Assembly (NCBI GenBank): GCA_934424575.1 | Contig: CAKRXU010000054.1 | Span: 1-13,684, forward strand | DNA: 13,684 bases | From: an uncultured Blautia sp. | GTDB taxonomy: Bacteria > Bacillota > Clostridia > Lachnospirales > Lachnospiraceae | Reading direction: 5' to 3' | Shown: positions 1-6,146 of the stretch, in pieces | How the letters are laid out: each line of letters starts with the position of its first letter | Numbering within the stretch: the stretch's first letter is position 1 | Notes under the pieces: generated by a model | Database searches by the model: none | What the model was told of the DNA's origin: nothing | The model's input: the letters and a program-made list of their open reading frames with translations, nothing else | Translations under genes and position numbers: made by a program

Positions 1-47
1 AAAAACACCGTCCCCGCGGCTATCGCTTTGTCCGCAAAAACAGTGTT
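1..47 (-). terminator. Intrinsic terminator of tRNA-Lys
   Basis: Read on the minus strand, an outer 8-bp stem (AACACTGT at 47-40 pairing with ACGGTGTT at 11-4, one G-U pair) encloses a smaller GCGG/CCGC stem. It is followed directly by T residues that run to the window edge. It begins a few bases after the tRNA 3' end, so it is the likely end of the tRNA transcript. The T tract is cut by the window boundary, so its full length cannot be seen. Confidence 0.6.
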
Positions 48-52
48 CTTAG

Positions 53-125
53 TGCGCCTTCAGGGGCTCGAACCCTGGACACCCTGATTAAGAGTCAGGT
101 GCTCTACCAACTGAGCTAAAAGCGC
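53..125 (-). tRNA. tRNA-Lys (anticodon CUU)
   Basis: A 73-nt cloverleaf reads on the minus strand. The acceptor stem GCGCTTT pairs with AAGGCGC (one G-U pair), followed by discriminator A. The D stem is GCTC/GAGC. The anticodon stem CCTGA/TCAGG encloses a 7-nt loop CTCTTAA, giving anticodon CTT, which reads the lysine codon AAG. The T stem CAGGG/CCCTG carries loop TTCGAGC. The 3' CCA is not encoded (the next bases are CTA), so it must be added by CCA-adding enzyme. The gene stands alone in this window, with its own promoter at 168-196 and a terminator hairpin downstream. No second copy of its 3' end was noticed, so nothing suggests that it is an occupied integration site. Confidence 0.96.
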
Positions 126-167
126 ATTTGCTATTTGATTGTGCGTTTGTTCCTCAACGCAAGAATT

Positions 168-196
168 ATTATATGAAACCTGGTGACAAAAGTCAA
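168..196 (-). promoter_or_regulatory. Promoter of tRNA-Lys
   Basis: On the minus strand, a -35 box TTGACT (196-191), a 17-bp spacer and a perfect -10 TATAAT (173-168) form a near-consensus vegetative (sigma-A) promoter. Transcription would start near 161, about 36 nt before the mature tRNA 5' end at 125. That leaves a short leader for RNase P to remove. The match is as good as any in the window, fitting a highly expressed stable-RNA gene. Confidence 0.85.
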
Positions 197-225
197 GAAA
201 AATTTTATAATTTTTTAAAAAAATT

Positions 226-393
226 TTATTTTTCCTGTTTTCCGCCTTTTTTCGGCGGCATGGAGTCAAGGAATTTGCCTAATTCTGTGGCGTTTTTCCT
301 GATTTTTGACATACGAACATTCAATTGCCTGTGATCGTAGGTAAACTGGGAGAGTTTTGTCTGAACGCGATTGTTTCCTTTTCTGGCTGGCAT
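226..393 (-). CDS. Small basic protein, 55 aa, unknown function
   Basis: This is a 55-codon ORF from ATG at 393 to TAA at 226. GGAGG lies 7 nt upstream of that ATG; an earlier out-of-frame ATG at 398 is only 2 nt from the GGAGG and is a poor start. The product begins MPARKGNNRVQTKLSQF and ends SMPPKKGGKQEK. It is strongly basic (14 Lys/Arg against 4 Asp/Glu) and has no membrane segment, signal peptide or cysteine. I do not recognise the family. It lies 78 bp downstream of trmB on the same strand and could be co-transcribed with it. Its charge would suit nucleic-acid or ribosome contact, but that is only inference. A CCGCC/GGCGG hairpin lies inside its last codons, and an AT-only stretch rich in T follows the stop. 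The good ribosome binding site is the main support for it being real. Confidence 0.55.
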   Translation of the reverse strand: MPARKGNNRVQTKLSQFTYDHRQLNVRMSKIRKNATELGKFLDSMPPKKGGKQEK

Positions 394-471
394 GGCATAT
401 CCTCCGGAAGTTGTACCCCGCAGCCGGCATCAGCCACGCTGCGAAGATTCTTCCTATATAATATGCTGTTC

Positions 472-1140
472 TTACTTTGTATGTGTACCCTGTTTCGCGA
501 TCAACTTGCAAATAGGATTCCCCATAGAAGAAAACTTCTCCTCATACTCTGTCATCACATTTCCTTCCATCATATCTGCCTGATTATGAAGGTCAAAGGT
601 ATGTGCCAGGAGCTTCCATCCTGCCGCCTCGACTTCCTCCAGAGAGAACTCAAATAATCCCTTATTATCTGTCTTGAATTCCACCACTCCGTCATCTGCC
701 AGGATCTGCTCGTAACGCGCGAGGAATTCACGGGATGTCAGTCTTCGCTTCGCATGGCGTGCTTTCGGCCACGGATCAGAGAAATTCAGATAGATCTTCT
801 GGACTTCGCCCTTCTCAAAGATTTCCGGGAGCAGCCTTGCATCGATGCACATGAACATCAGATTTGTAAGCTTCTCTCCTTCCTCCTCCAGTCTCTCTCG
901 CTTCTGGAGTGCACGGAGAAGCACACTGTCATACATCTCGATCCCTACATAATTGATCTCCGGATGAAGCTTCGCCATATCCATAAGGAAGCGGCCTTTT
1001 CCCATACCAACTTCAATATGGAGCGGCTGATCCTCCGGGAACACCTGTGCCCATTTACCCTTGTGTGATGCCGGTTCCTGCACTACATAGTTACTTCCTG
1101 TAATGGCGTCCTTCGCGCCTGGTATATTTCTTAATCTCAT
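472..1140 (-). CDS. trmB: tRNA (guanine-N7-)-methyltransferase TrmB
   Basis: This 222-aa protein matches TrmB, which transfers a methyl group from S-adenosylmethionine to N7 of guanine 46 in the tRNA variable loop, in the cytoplasm. The start MRLRNIPGAKDAI is typical of the family. The SAM-binding motif EVGMGKGRF is at residues 43-51 and the acidic IEMYDS at 67-72. The family signature NFSDPWPKARHAKRRL is at 119-134, and EFKTDN at 154-159 completes the tRNA/SAM pocket. The length is normal for Firmicutes TrmB. An in-frame TAG lies two codons upstream, so the start cannot be further out. The nearest Shine-Dalgarno-like GGAG is about 13 nt away, which is rather far. The gene diverges from the ATPase operon, and a candidate promoter lies at 1181-1209. 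Confidence 0.95.
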   Translation of the reverse strand: MRLRNIPGAKDAITGSNYVVQEPASHKGKWAQVFPEDQPLHIEVGMGKGRFLMDMAKLHPEINYVGIEMYDSVLLRALQKRERLEEEGEKLTNLMFMCIDARLLPEIFEKGEVQKIYLNFSDPWPKARHAKRRLTSREFLARYEQILADDGVVEFKTDNKGLFEFSLEEVEAAGWKLLAHTFDLHNQADMMEGNVMTEYEEKFSSMGNPICKLIAKQGTHTK

Positions 1141-1180
1141 AATCTATAATATTCTCCATTTTTCTTCCATATTTTCTTCT

Positions 1181-1209
1181 ATCATACATGTTTTTTATAT
1201 TTGGAACAA
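1181..1209 (-). promoter_or_regulatory. Candidate promoter of trmB
   Basis: On the minus strand, TTGTTC (1209-1204), a 17-bp spacer and TATGAT (1186-1181) give a good -10 and a partial -35 match. The predicted start near 1174 leaves a leader of about 35 nt before the trmB ATG. The spacing is ideal but the -35 box is weak. Confidence 0.45.
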
Positions 1210-1289
1210 GCATTATCCATAATTATTCTGCTGCTGTGCATCGTAAAATTATTCTCTCTTTTGTATTTTGTATATTTAATATAAAGAAT

Positions 1290-1316
1290 TCGACCACTTT
1301 TTATGCAATATATACT
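1290..1316 (+). promoter_or_regulatory. Weak candidate promoter of the ATPase operon
   Basis: TATACT at 1311-1316 is the best -10 match ahead of the first ATPase gene, about 70 nt from its ATG. The only -35-like element, TCGACC at 1290-1295, leaves a short 15-bp spacer. The 1141-1386 intergenic region is A+T rich with several TATA-like strings, so the assignment is uncertain. No riboswitch or other recognisable leader structure was seen. Confidence 0.25.
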
Positions 1317-1386
1317 AGAAATTCACACGTAAAAGGTGTATTATATGGTCAAGTTCCAATAAAACCAGGTCAAAGGAGGGTAAAAA

Positions 1387-1698
1387 ATGGAGCAGATACT
1401 TAACAAGTTATCTGAAATAGAAACGACTGCCCGACGTATCATGGAAGATGCGGACCGGACGAAAGCAGCTCTTTCCTCAGAAATGGAACAGCAATGCAGG
1501 GATTTCGATGCAGCTCTGGAGCAGGAAACCAACAAAAAAATACAGGAACTTCGCAACAGTCTTGAAGAGCAGAAAGACCAGGAACTTACACTTCTCCGAC
1601 AAAAAACAGAGAAGACTCTTAACGATCTGGATGCTTATTACAGACAAAACCACCAGCAGCTCTCGGAAGATTTATTCCACAGGCTCCTTGAATGCTGA
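1387..1698 (+). CDS. V/A-type ATPase peripheral-stalk subunit (G/H type)
   Basis: This 103-aa, highly charged protein is predicted to be almost entirely alpha-helical coiled coil (residues about 10-95, rich in Glu, Gln, Lys and Arg, without glycine or proline). That is the look of the small peripheral-stalk subunit, called H in archaeal, G in Thermus and NtpF in Enterococcus hirae enzymes. It pairs with subunit E to form the stator rod that links the A3B3 head to membrane subunit I. It is the first gene of the operon, 15 bp ahead of subunit C. The start ATG at 1387 follows AGGAGG at ideal spacing. Sequence conservation in this family is low, so the call rests on composition, length and operon position. 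Naming differs between organisms, so no symbol is given. Confidence 0.8.
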   Translation: MEQILNKLSEIETTARRIMEDADRTKAALSSEMEQQCRDFDAALEQETNKKIQELRNSLEEQKDQELTLLRQKTEKTLNDLDAYYRQNHQQLSEDLFHRLLEC

Positions 1699-1713
1699 AA
1701 GGAGTGACGCAAT

Positions 1714-2757
1714 ATGGGAAATCTCCTTTCTTACAGCGGAATCTCCACCAAGATCCGTGCCATGCAGAGCAAGCTGACCAGCGAGGATCAGATTCTTGAA
1801 ATCCTGGAACTTTCCAGTGTCCCACAGGTAGCAGCCTACCTCAAAAAAACACCGGAATATTCCAAACTCTGGGCTTCTCTGGATGAGACGACGAGCCACA
1901 GAGGACTGCTTGAAAAATCACTGAAAGCCTCGATCTTTCACAATTTTTCAAAAATATATCAGTTTGCGAACCCGGAACAGCGTAAATTCCTGGATCTTTA
2001 TTCCAGGCGCTACGAGATCCGTGTTCTCAAGGAGATCATGACCAACCTGTTTGATCACCGCGACACGGATCCTGTTGATATTTCTCCGTACAGAGAATTT
2101 TTCCGCAGGCATTCCAAACTGGATATCGACCGGCTGGTCGCCTGCAGCAATATGGAGGAATTTGTCAATGCATTGAAGGGAAATGAATTTTATGGACCAT
2201 TGTCCAGGATTCAGAACCGCGAAAGCGCTCTTCTGTTTGATTATGGAATGGCTCTCGACCTTTATTATTTTTCCCTGATCTGGCATGTGCGTAAGAAACT
2301 TTTTTCCGGAAATGATCTCGCAGAGATCACCAAAGCTTATGGAGAGAAATTCGATATGCTGAACCTTCAGTTTATCTTCCGCTCCAAGCGTTATTTCAAT
2401 ATGGCACCGGCTGACATTTACGCGCTGCTGATTCCAATGAATTACAAACTCAAAAAAGAAGAAACCACTTCTCTTGTGGAAGCCGCATCCTATGAAGAGA
2501 CTCAGTCTATTTTCCGCAAGACCTACTACGGAAGGAAATACAGTCATATTTCCGCCCAGAACATCGAAGAATTCTATAACTACATGCTTCGCACCACTCT
2601 TGAAAAAGAAGCACGCAAGGATCCTTATTCTGTGGCAGTCCTGTACTCCTACCTGTATCACAAAGAACACGAAGTAAACCGCCTGACCATCGCCATCGAA
2701 TGTGTCCGTTATGGTATCCCGGCGGAAGAAGCAATACGGTATATTCGTAACAATTAA
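1714..2757 (+). CDS. ntpC: V/A-type ATPase subunit C (AC39/d family)
   Basis: This 347-aa protein matches the archaeal C / vacuolar d subunit family, a funnel-shaped, nearly all-helical protein that sits on top of the membrane c-ring and seats the central stalk (D and F) on it. It is soluble, with no membrane segments. The opening MGNLLSYSGISTKIRAMQS and the repeated helical units built around EILEL, YLKKTPEY and IYALLIPMNYKLK-type segments fit the family. Its length is close to that of E. hirae NtpC and Thermus C. GGAG lies 9 nt before the ATG, and the gene follows the stalk subunit by 15 bp. In E. hirae and Thermus the C gene lies after E; here it precedes I. A 240-codon antisense reading frame inside it is a codon-bias shadow. 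Confidence 0.93.
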   Translation: MGNLLSYSGISTKIRAMQSKLTSEDQILEILELSSVPQVAAYLKKTPEYSKLWASLDETTSHRGLLEKSLKASIFHNFSKIYQFANPEQRKFLDLYSRRYEIRVLKEIMTNLFDHRDTDPVDISPYREFFRRHSKLDIDRLVACSNMEEFVNALKGNEFYGPLSRIQNRESALLFDYGMALDLYYFSLIWHVRKKLFSGNDLAEITKAYGEKFDMLNLQFIFRSKRYFNMAPADIYALLIPMNYKLKKEETTSLVEAASYEETQSIFRKTYYGRKYSHISAQNIEEFYNYMLRTTLEKEARKDPYSVAVLYSYLYHKEHEVNRLTIAIECVRYGIPAEEAIRYIRNN

Positions 2758-2777
2758 AATCCCGGAGGTATTTTACT

Positions 2778-4721
2778 TTGATTGAAAAAATGAAATTTTT
2801 AAGCATCACCGGGCCAAAGGCGGATATTGACAGACTGACCAAGACCTATCTTTCCAGATATGAGATCCATCTGGAAAGTGCTCTCGCAGAGCTCACAGAT
2901 GTCGCCAACCTGTCGCCTTTTCTGGAGATCAACCCCTATCGGGAAGCATTAACGATCGTTGACAGTTTCTACGAACAGCTCGATGAATCCGAGAGAGCCA
3001 CTTCCGAACAGATGGATGTTGAAACTGCTCTCGCCACTGTCGACAGAATCCAGAAACATGCCAATATCCTGGAAGAGCAGAAACAGAAACTTCAGGAAGA
3101 ACATGCCGGAATGGTAGAATCACTCAAGATCATCCGGCCTTTCAAAGATCTGGATTACGATATCTCAACAATCCTGAACTTCAAATATATCCATTATCGG
3201 TTCGGACGTATCGAGAAACAATATCTGCAGAAATTTGAGAAATACATTTATGATAATCTGGACACCTTATTCATCAAATGCGGAGAAGATGACCAGTACG
3301 TCTACGGCGTTTATTTTGTCCCTGAGCACGAAGCTCATAAGGTACATGCTGTTTATTCTTCCATGCATTTTGAACGCATCTTCGTTCCGGATGAATACCA
3401 GGGTACCGCCAGACAGGCTTTCGAGAAACTCGACAAACGCCACCGCGATATCCACGCAGGATTAGATGCAAACAAGGCAGAATATCAGCATTTCCTCACA
3501 GGTTATGCCGGCAAGATCGTTTCTGCCAAGGCAGCCCTGGAAGCCTGCTCAAGAAATTTCGACATCCGTAAACTTGCAGCCTGCACACAGGGTGAAGCAA
3601 ACACATTCTACATCCTCTGCGGCTGGATGACAGAAAAAGATGCCCTCGCATTCCAGAAGGACATCCAGGATGATGACAAGATCTTCTGTCTCATGGAAGA
3701 CCAGCAGGCACCGGCGAAGAAAAAACCGCCGACCAAGCTTCGAAACCCGAAACTTTTTAAACCATTTGAAATGTATGTCAAGATGTACGGTCTTCCGGCT
3801 TACAACGAAATGGACCCAACCTGGTTTGTGGCGATCACTTACTCCTTTATCTTCGGAGCCATGTTCGGAGATGTCGGACAGGGACTGGTCCTGTTCCTCG
3901 GCGGACTGTTCCTCTACAAAACCAAAAAGATGGATCTCGCAGGCATCATCGGCTGTGCCGGTGTTTTCTCCGTTTTCTTCGGTTTTATGTACGGAAGCTT
4001 CTTCGGATTCGAAGATGTTCTCAAGGCACGGTGGCTCAAACCTATGAATGCCATGATGGATGTGCCGCTTGTAGGACGTCTGAATGCCGTATTCGTGATC
4101 GCGATCGGCTTCGGAATGTTTATCATTCTGATCTGTATGGTATTTAACATCATCAATTCCATACGGAACAAAGATGTCGAGAGAACCTGGTTCGACAGCA
4201 ATGCCGTAGCCGGACTTGTATTTTATGGATCTATCGTACTGACCGTCGGACTGTTCATCTCCGGCAAAAAACTTCCGGCAGCCGCAGTCCTGACTGTAAT
4301 GTTTGCAGTTCCGCTGATCCTGATGTTCCTCAAAGAGCCTCTCACCAACCTGGTAGAGAAAAAATCACAGATCTTTCCGGAACAGAAAGGTATGTTCTTT
4401 GTCCAGAGCTTCTTTGAATTATTCGAAGTTCTGCTGAGTTACCTTTCCAACACACTTTCCTTCCTGCGTATCGGCGCTTTTGCCGTCAGCCACGCCGCCA
4501 TGATGGAGGTTGTCCTGATGCTCGCCGGAGCCACAGAGGGAGGAAGTCCCAACTGGATCGTCGTTATCCTCGGCAACATCTTCGTATGTGCCATGGAGGG
4601 ACTGATCGTTGGTATTCAGGTTTTACGTCTGGAATATTATGAGATCTTCAGTCGTTTCTACGCAGGAAACGGCCGCGAGTTCCAGCCTTTCATGAAAAAG
4701 AACAGCAAAACAGCTCAGTAA
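2778..4721 (+). CDS. ntpI: V/A-type ATPase subunit I (a subunit, ion channel stator)
   Basis: This 647-aa membrane stator subunit has a soluble N-terminal half (residues 1 to about 345, with a coiled coil near 75-115) that grips the peripheral stalks. The C-terminal half has about eight membrane helices and forms the two ion half-channels against the K ring. The conserved arginine needed for ion release is R564, in TLSFLRIGAF; the typical LEYYEIFSRFY follows near the C-terminus. The start is TTG at 2778, because GGAGG sits 9 nt upstream. The first in-frame ATG, at 2790, is 21 nt from that site and would remove four residues. TTG initiation may lower its output relative to neighbours, which would fit a subunit needed in one copy per complex; that is inference. 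It lies 20 bp after subunit C. Confidence 0.96.
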   Translation: MIEKMKFLSITGPKADIDRLTKTYLSRYEIHLESALAELTDVANLSPFLEINPYREALTIVDSFYEQLDESERATSEQMDVETALATVDRIQKHANILEEQKQKLQEEHAGMVESLKIIRPFKDLDYDISTILNFKYIHYRFGRIEKQYLQKFEKYIYDNLDTLFIKCGEDDQYVYGVYFVPEHEAHKVHAVYSSMHFERIFVPDEYQGTARQAFEKLDKRHRDIHAGLDANKAEYQHFLTGYAGKIVSAKAALEACSRNFDIRKLAACTQGEANTFYILCGWMTEKDALAFQKDIQDDDKIFCLMEDQQAPAKKKPPTKLRNPKLFKPFEMYVKMYGLPAYNEMDPTWFVAITYSFIFGAMFGDVGQGLVLFLGGLFLYKTKKMDLAGIIGCAGVFSVFFGFMYGSFFGFEDVLKARWLKPMNAMMDVPLVGRLNAVFVIAIGFGMFIILICMVFNIINSIRNKDVERTWFDSNAVAGLVFYGSIVLTVGLFISGKKLPAAAVLTVMFAVPLILMFLKEPLTNLVEKKSQIFPEQKGMFFVQSFFELFEVLLSYLSNTLSFLRIGAFAVSHAAMMEVVLMLAGATEGGSPNWIVVILGNIFVCAMEGLIVGIQVLRLEYYEIFSRFYAGNGREFQPFMKKNSKTAQ

Positions 4722-4752
4722 ATATTTTATTTTATATCAGGAGGATATCACC

Positions 4753-5184
4753 ATGAACATGATCATTCAAATCGTAACCGCAATCGCACTGACACTCAGC
4801 ATTATCGTACCTTTCGGCTGCTTTTTCCTCGGAGAAAAGAGCAAAAAACGCTACAAAAAATCTCTGATCGCCAACTGCTTCCTTTTCTTCGGCGTGCTTC
4901 TCGTAGCAACCATCGTAAGTTTCGCAGGAACAGCAAGCGTACAGGCTGCTTCCTCTTCTGCTGACGGACTCGCTACAGGTCTTGGCTACCTTGGTGCAGC
5001 TCTCGTTACAGGTATCTCCGGTCTTGGTTCCGGTATCGCCGTTGCAAGCTCTGCAAGCGCAGCTCTCGGTGCCCTGAGCGAAGATGGTTCCCTGTTTGGT
5101 AAATCCATCATCTTCGTAGCTATGGCAGAAGGTATCGCACTTTACGGACTGATCATTTCCTTTATGATCCTTGGTAAACTCTGA
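4753..5184 (+). CDS. ntpK: V/A-type ATPase subunit K (membrane rotor c-ring proteolipid)
   Basis: This 143-aa hydrophobic protein forms the rotating membrane ring. Residues 4-27 are a first membrane helix. Residues 28-37 are a basic loop (EKSKKRYKKS). Residues 38-58 are a second helix ending in TASVQA at 60-65, which resembles a signal-peptidase site. Residues 71-143 are a classic c-type hairpin with glycine-rich GISGLGSGIA and the ion-binding carboxylate E126 in AMAEGIALYG. Only this one hairpin carries a carboxylate; E. hirae NtpK (156 aa, from memory) has two related hairpins. At the positions matching the E. hirae Na+ ligands there is V97 (for Gln110) and no Thr/Gln pair, so proton coupling is likelier, by inference. 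AGGAGG precedes the ATG. Confidence 0.94.
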   Translation: MNMIIQIVTAIALTLSIIVPFGCFFLGEKSKKRYKKSLIANCFLFFGVLLVATIVSFAGTASVQAASSSADGLATGLGYLGAALVTGISGLGSGIAVASSASAALGALSEDGSLFGKSIIFVAMAEGIALYGLIISFMILGKL

Positions 5185-5201
5185 TCTAAGAGGCGGTTTC
5201 T

Positions 5202-5510
5202 ATGAAAATGTATCTTATCAGCGATAACGTCGATACCTACACCGGAATGCGTCTGGCAGGTGTGGAGGGCGTCGTTGTCCATGAACGAAGTGAACTGAAG
5301 GAATCTCTGGAATATGCAGTTTCTGACAAAGAAATTGGGATCATTCTCCTTACCGAGAAATTCGGCCGGGAATTTCCTGAGATCATCGATGAAGTCCGGC
5401 TCCATCACAAAACGCCGCTGATCATCGAAATCCCTGACAGGCACGGCACCGGCCGCAAGCCGGACTTTATCACTTCATATGTAAATGAAGCAATCGGATT
5501 GAAATTGTAG
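5202..5510 (+). CDS. ntpG: V/A-type ATPase subunit F (central stalk)
   Basis: This 102-aa soluble protein matches subunit F of the central rotor stalk (named NtpG in E. hirae and AtpF in archaea and Thermus). It forms a small alternating alpha/beta fold that binds subunit D inside the A3B3 head and helps join D to subunit C. Visible features are a first strand MKMYLISD, a segment IGIILLTEKFG in the middle and a strand PLIIEIPDR followed by a C-terminal helix. All are usual in this family, and the length is typical. The ribosome binding site is weaker than its neighbours' (AGAGG about 8 nt upstream). It lies 17 bp after K and 48 bp before E, the longest gap in the operon. Confidence 0.92.
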   Translation: MKMYLISDNVDTYTGMRLAGVEGVVVHERSELKESLEYAVSDKEIGIILLTEKFGREFPEIIDEVRLHHKTPLIIEIPDRHGTGRKPDFITSYVNEAIGLKL

Positions 5511-5558
5511 CTGCTGTGAACGAAGTACACAGTAACAACTATAGGCAGGTGAAATGTA

Positions 5559-6146
5559 ATGACAATAGATGAAAAGCTGCAGCACTTTTACGAGGTCTCT
5601 CTGGATGAGGCCCGTGAAGATGCCGCCAAAGCCATCCAGGACCACAAGGCATATCTTGAGCAGGTCCTGGAGGAACATAAACAATCCAGAACACAGACTG
5701 CCGAAGCTGAAGTCAAAGCTGAGGCCGAACATGTACGAAGAGAAGTAAACAAAGCACTTTCTGCTGAACAGATCACTCTCAAGAGAGACTGGTCTCTCAG
5801 ACAGAATGAACTCAAAGAATCACTTTTTGCTGAAGTCAGAGACAAAGCCCTCAGGTTTACTTCCACCCCGGAATACAGCGATTATCTCTGCCGCCGCATC
5901 AAAGAAGCAAAAGATTTCGCAGAAGATGACGAGATCCAGATCTATCTTTCTGCCGGGGACAAAGAACTTGCAGATGCACTCAGTGCAAAGACAGGCTGTA
6001 CACTCCTCGTTTCTTCCGAAGATTTTCTCGGAGGGATCCGCGCGGAGATTCCGGGCAAAAACATCCTGATCGATAACTCCTTTGCCACAAATCTGGCAGC
6101 AATGCGTAAAGAATTCAAATTTGACGGAGGACTGAATCATGAATAA
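5559..6146 (+). CDS. ntpE: V/A-type ATPase subunit E (peripheral stalk)
   Basis: This 195-aa subunit E has a long charged N-terminal helix (residues 1 to about 90, rich in Ala, Glu and Lys) that coils with the small G/H stalk subunit. Its globular C-terminal domain (about 100-195) attaches to the top of the catalytic head. The family's conserved strand-turn region GGIRAEIPGKNILIDNSF is at 158-175. The length is normal. The ATG at 5559 follows AGGTGA at about 8 nt. The last eight bases overlap the start of subunit A (ATG at 6139, stop TAA ending at 6146), so translation of the two is probably coupled. The gene order F-E-A differs from the E. hirae order E-C-G-A. Confidence 0.94.
   Translation: MTIDEKLQHFYEVSLDEAREDAAKAIQDHKAYLEQVLEEHKQSRTQTAEAEVKAEAEHVRREVNKALSAEQITLKRDWSLRQNELKESLFAEVRDKALRFTSTPEYSDYLCRRIKEAKDFAEDDEIQIYLSAGDKELADALSAKTGCTLLVSSEDFLGGIRAEIPGKNILIDNSFATNLAAMRKEFKFDGGLNHE

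Noticed and set aside
53..125. tRNA-Lys as an attachment site of an integrated element
   Set aside because: No duplicate of the tRNA 3' end and no integrase gene were seen in the window.
419..443. Hairpin (CGCAGC/GCTGCG) between trmB and the small ORF
   Set aside because: No T tract follows on either strand, so it is not an intrinsic terminator; a role in mRNA processing cannot be supported.
1948..2670. 240-codon antisense ORF inside ntpC
   Set aside because: Same reasoning: it lies opposite a complete conserved gene and shows no domain of its own.
5514..5532. CTGTG/CACAG stem-loop between subunits F and E
   Set aside because: It has only 5 bp with a 9-nt loop and no T tract; too weak to call a processing site or attenuator.
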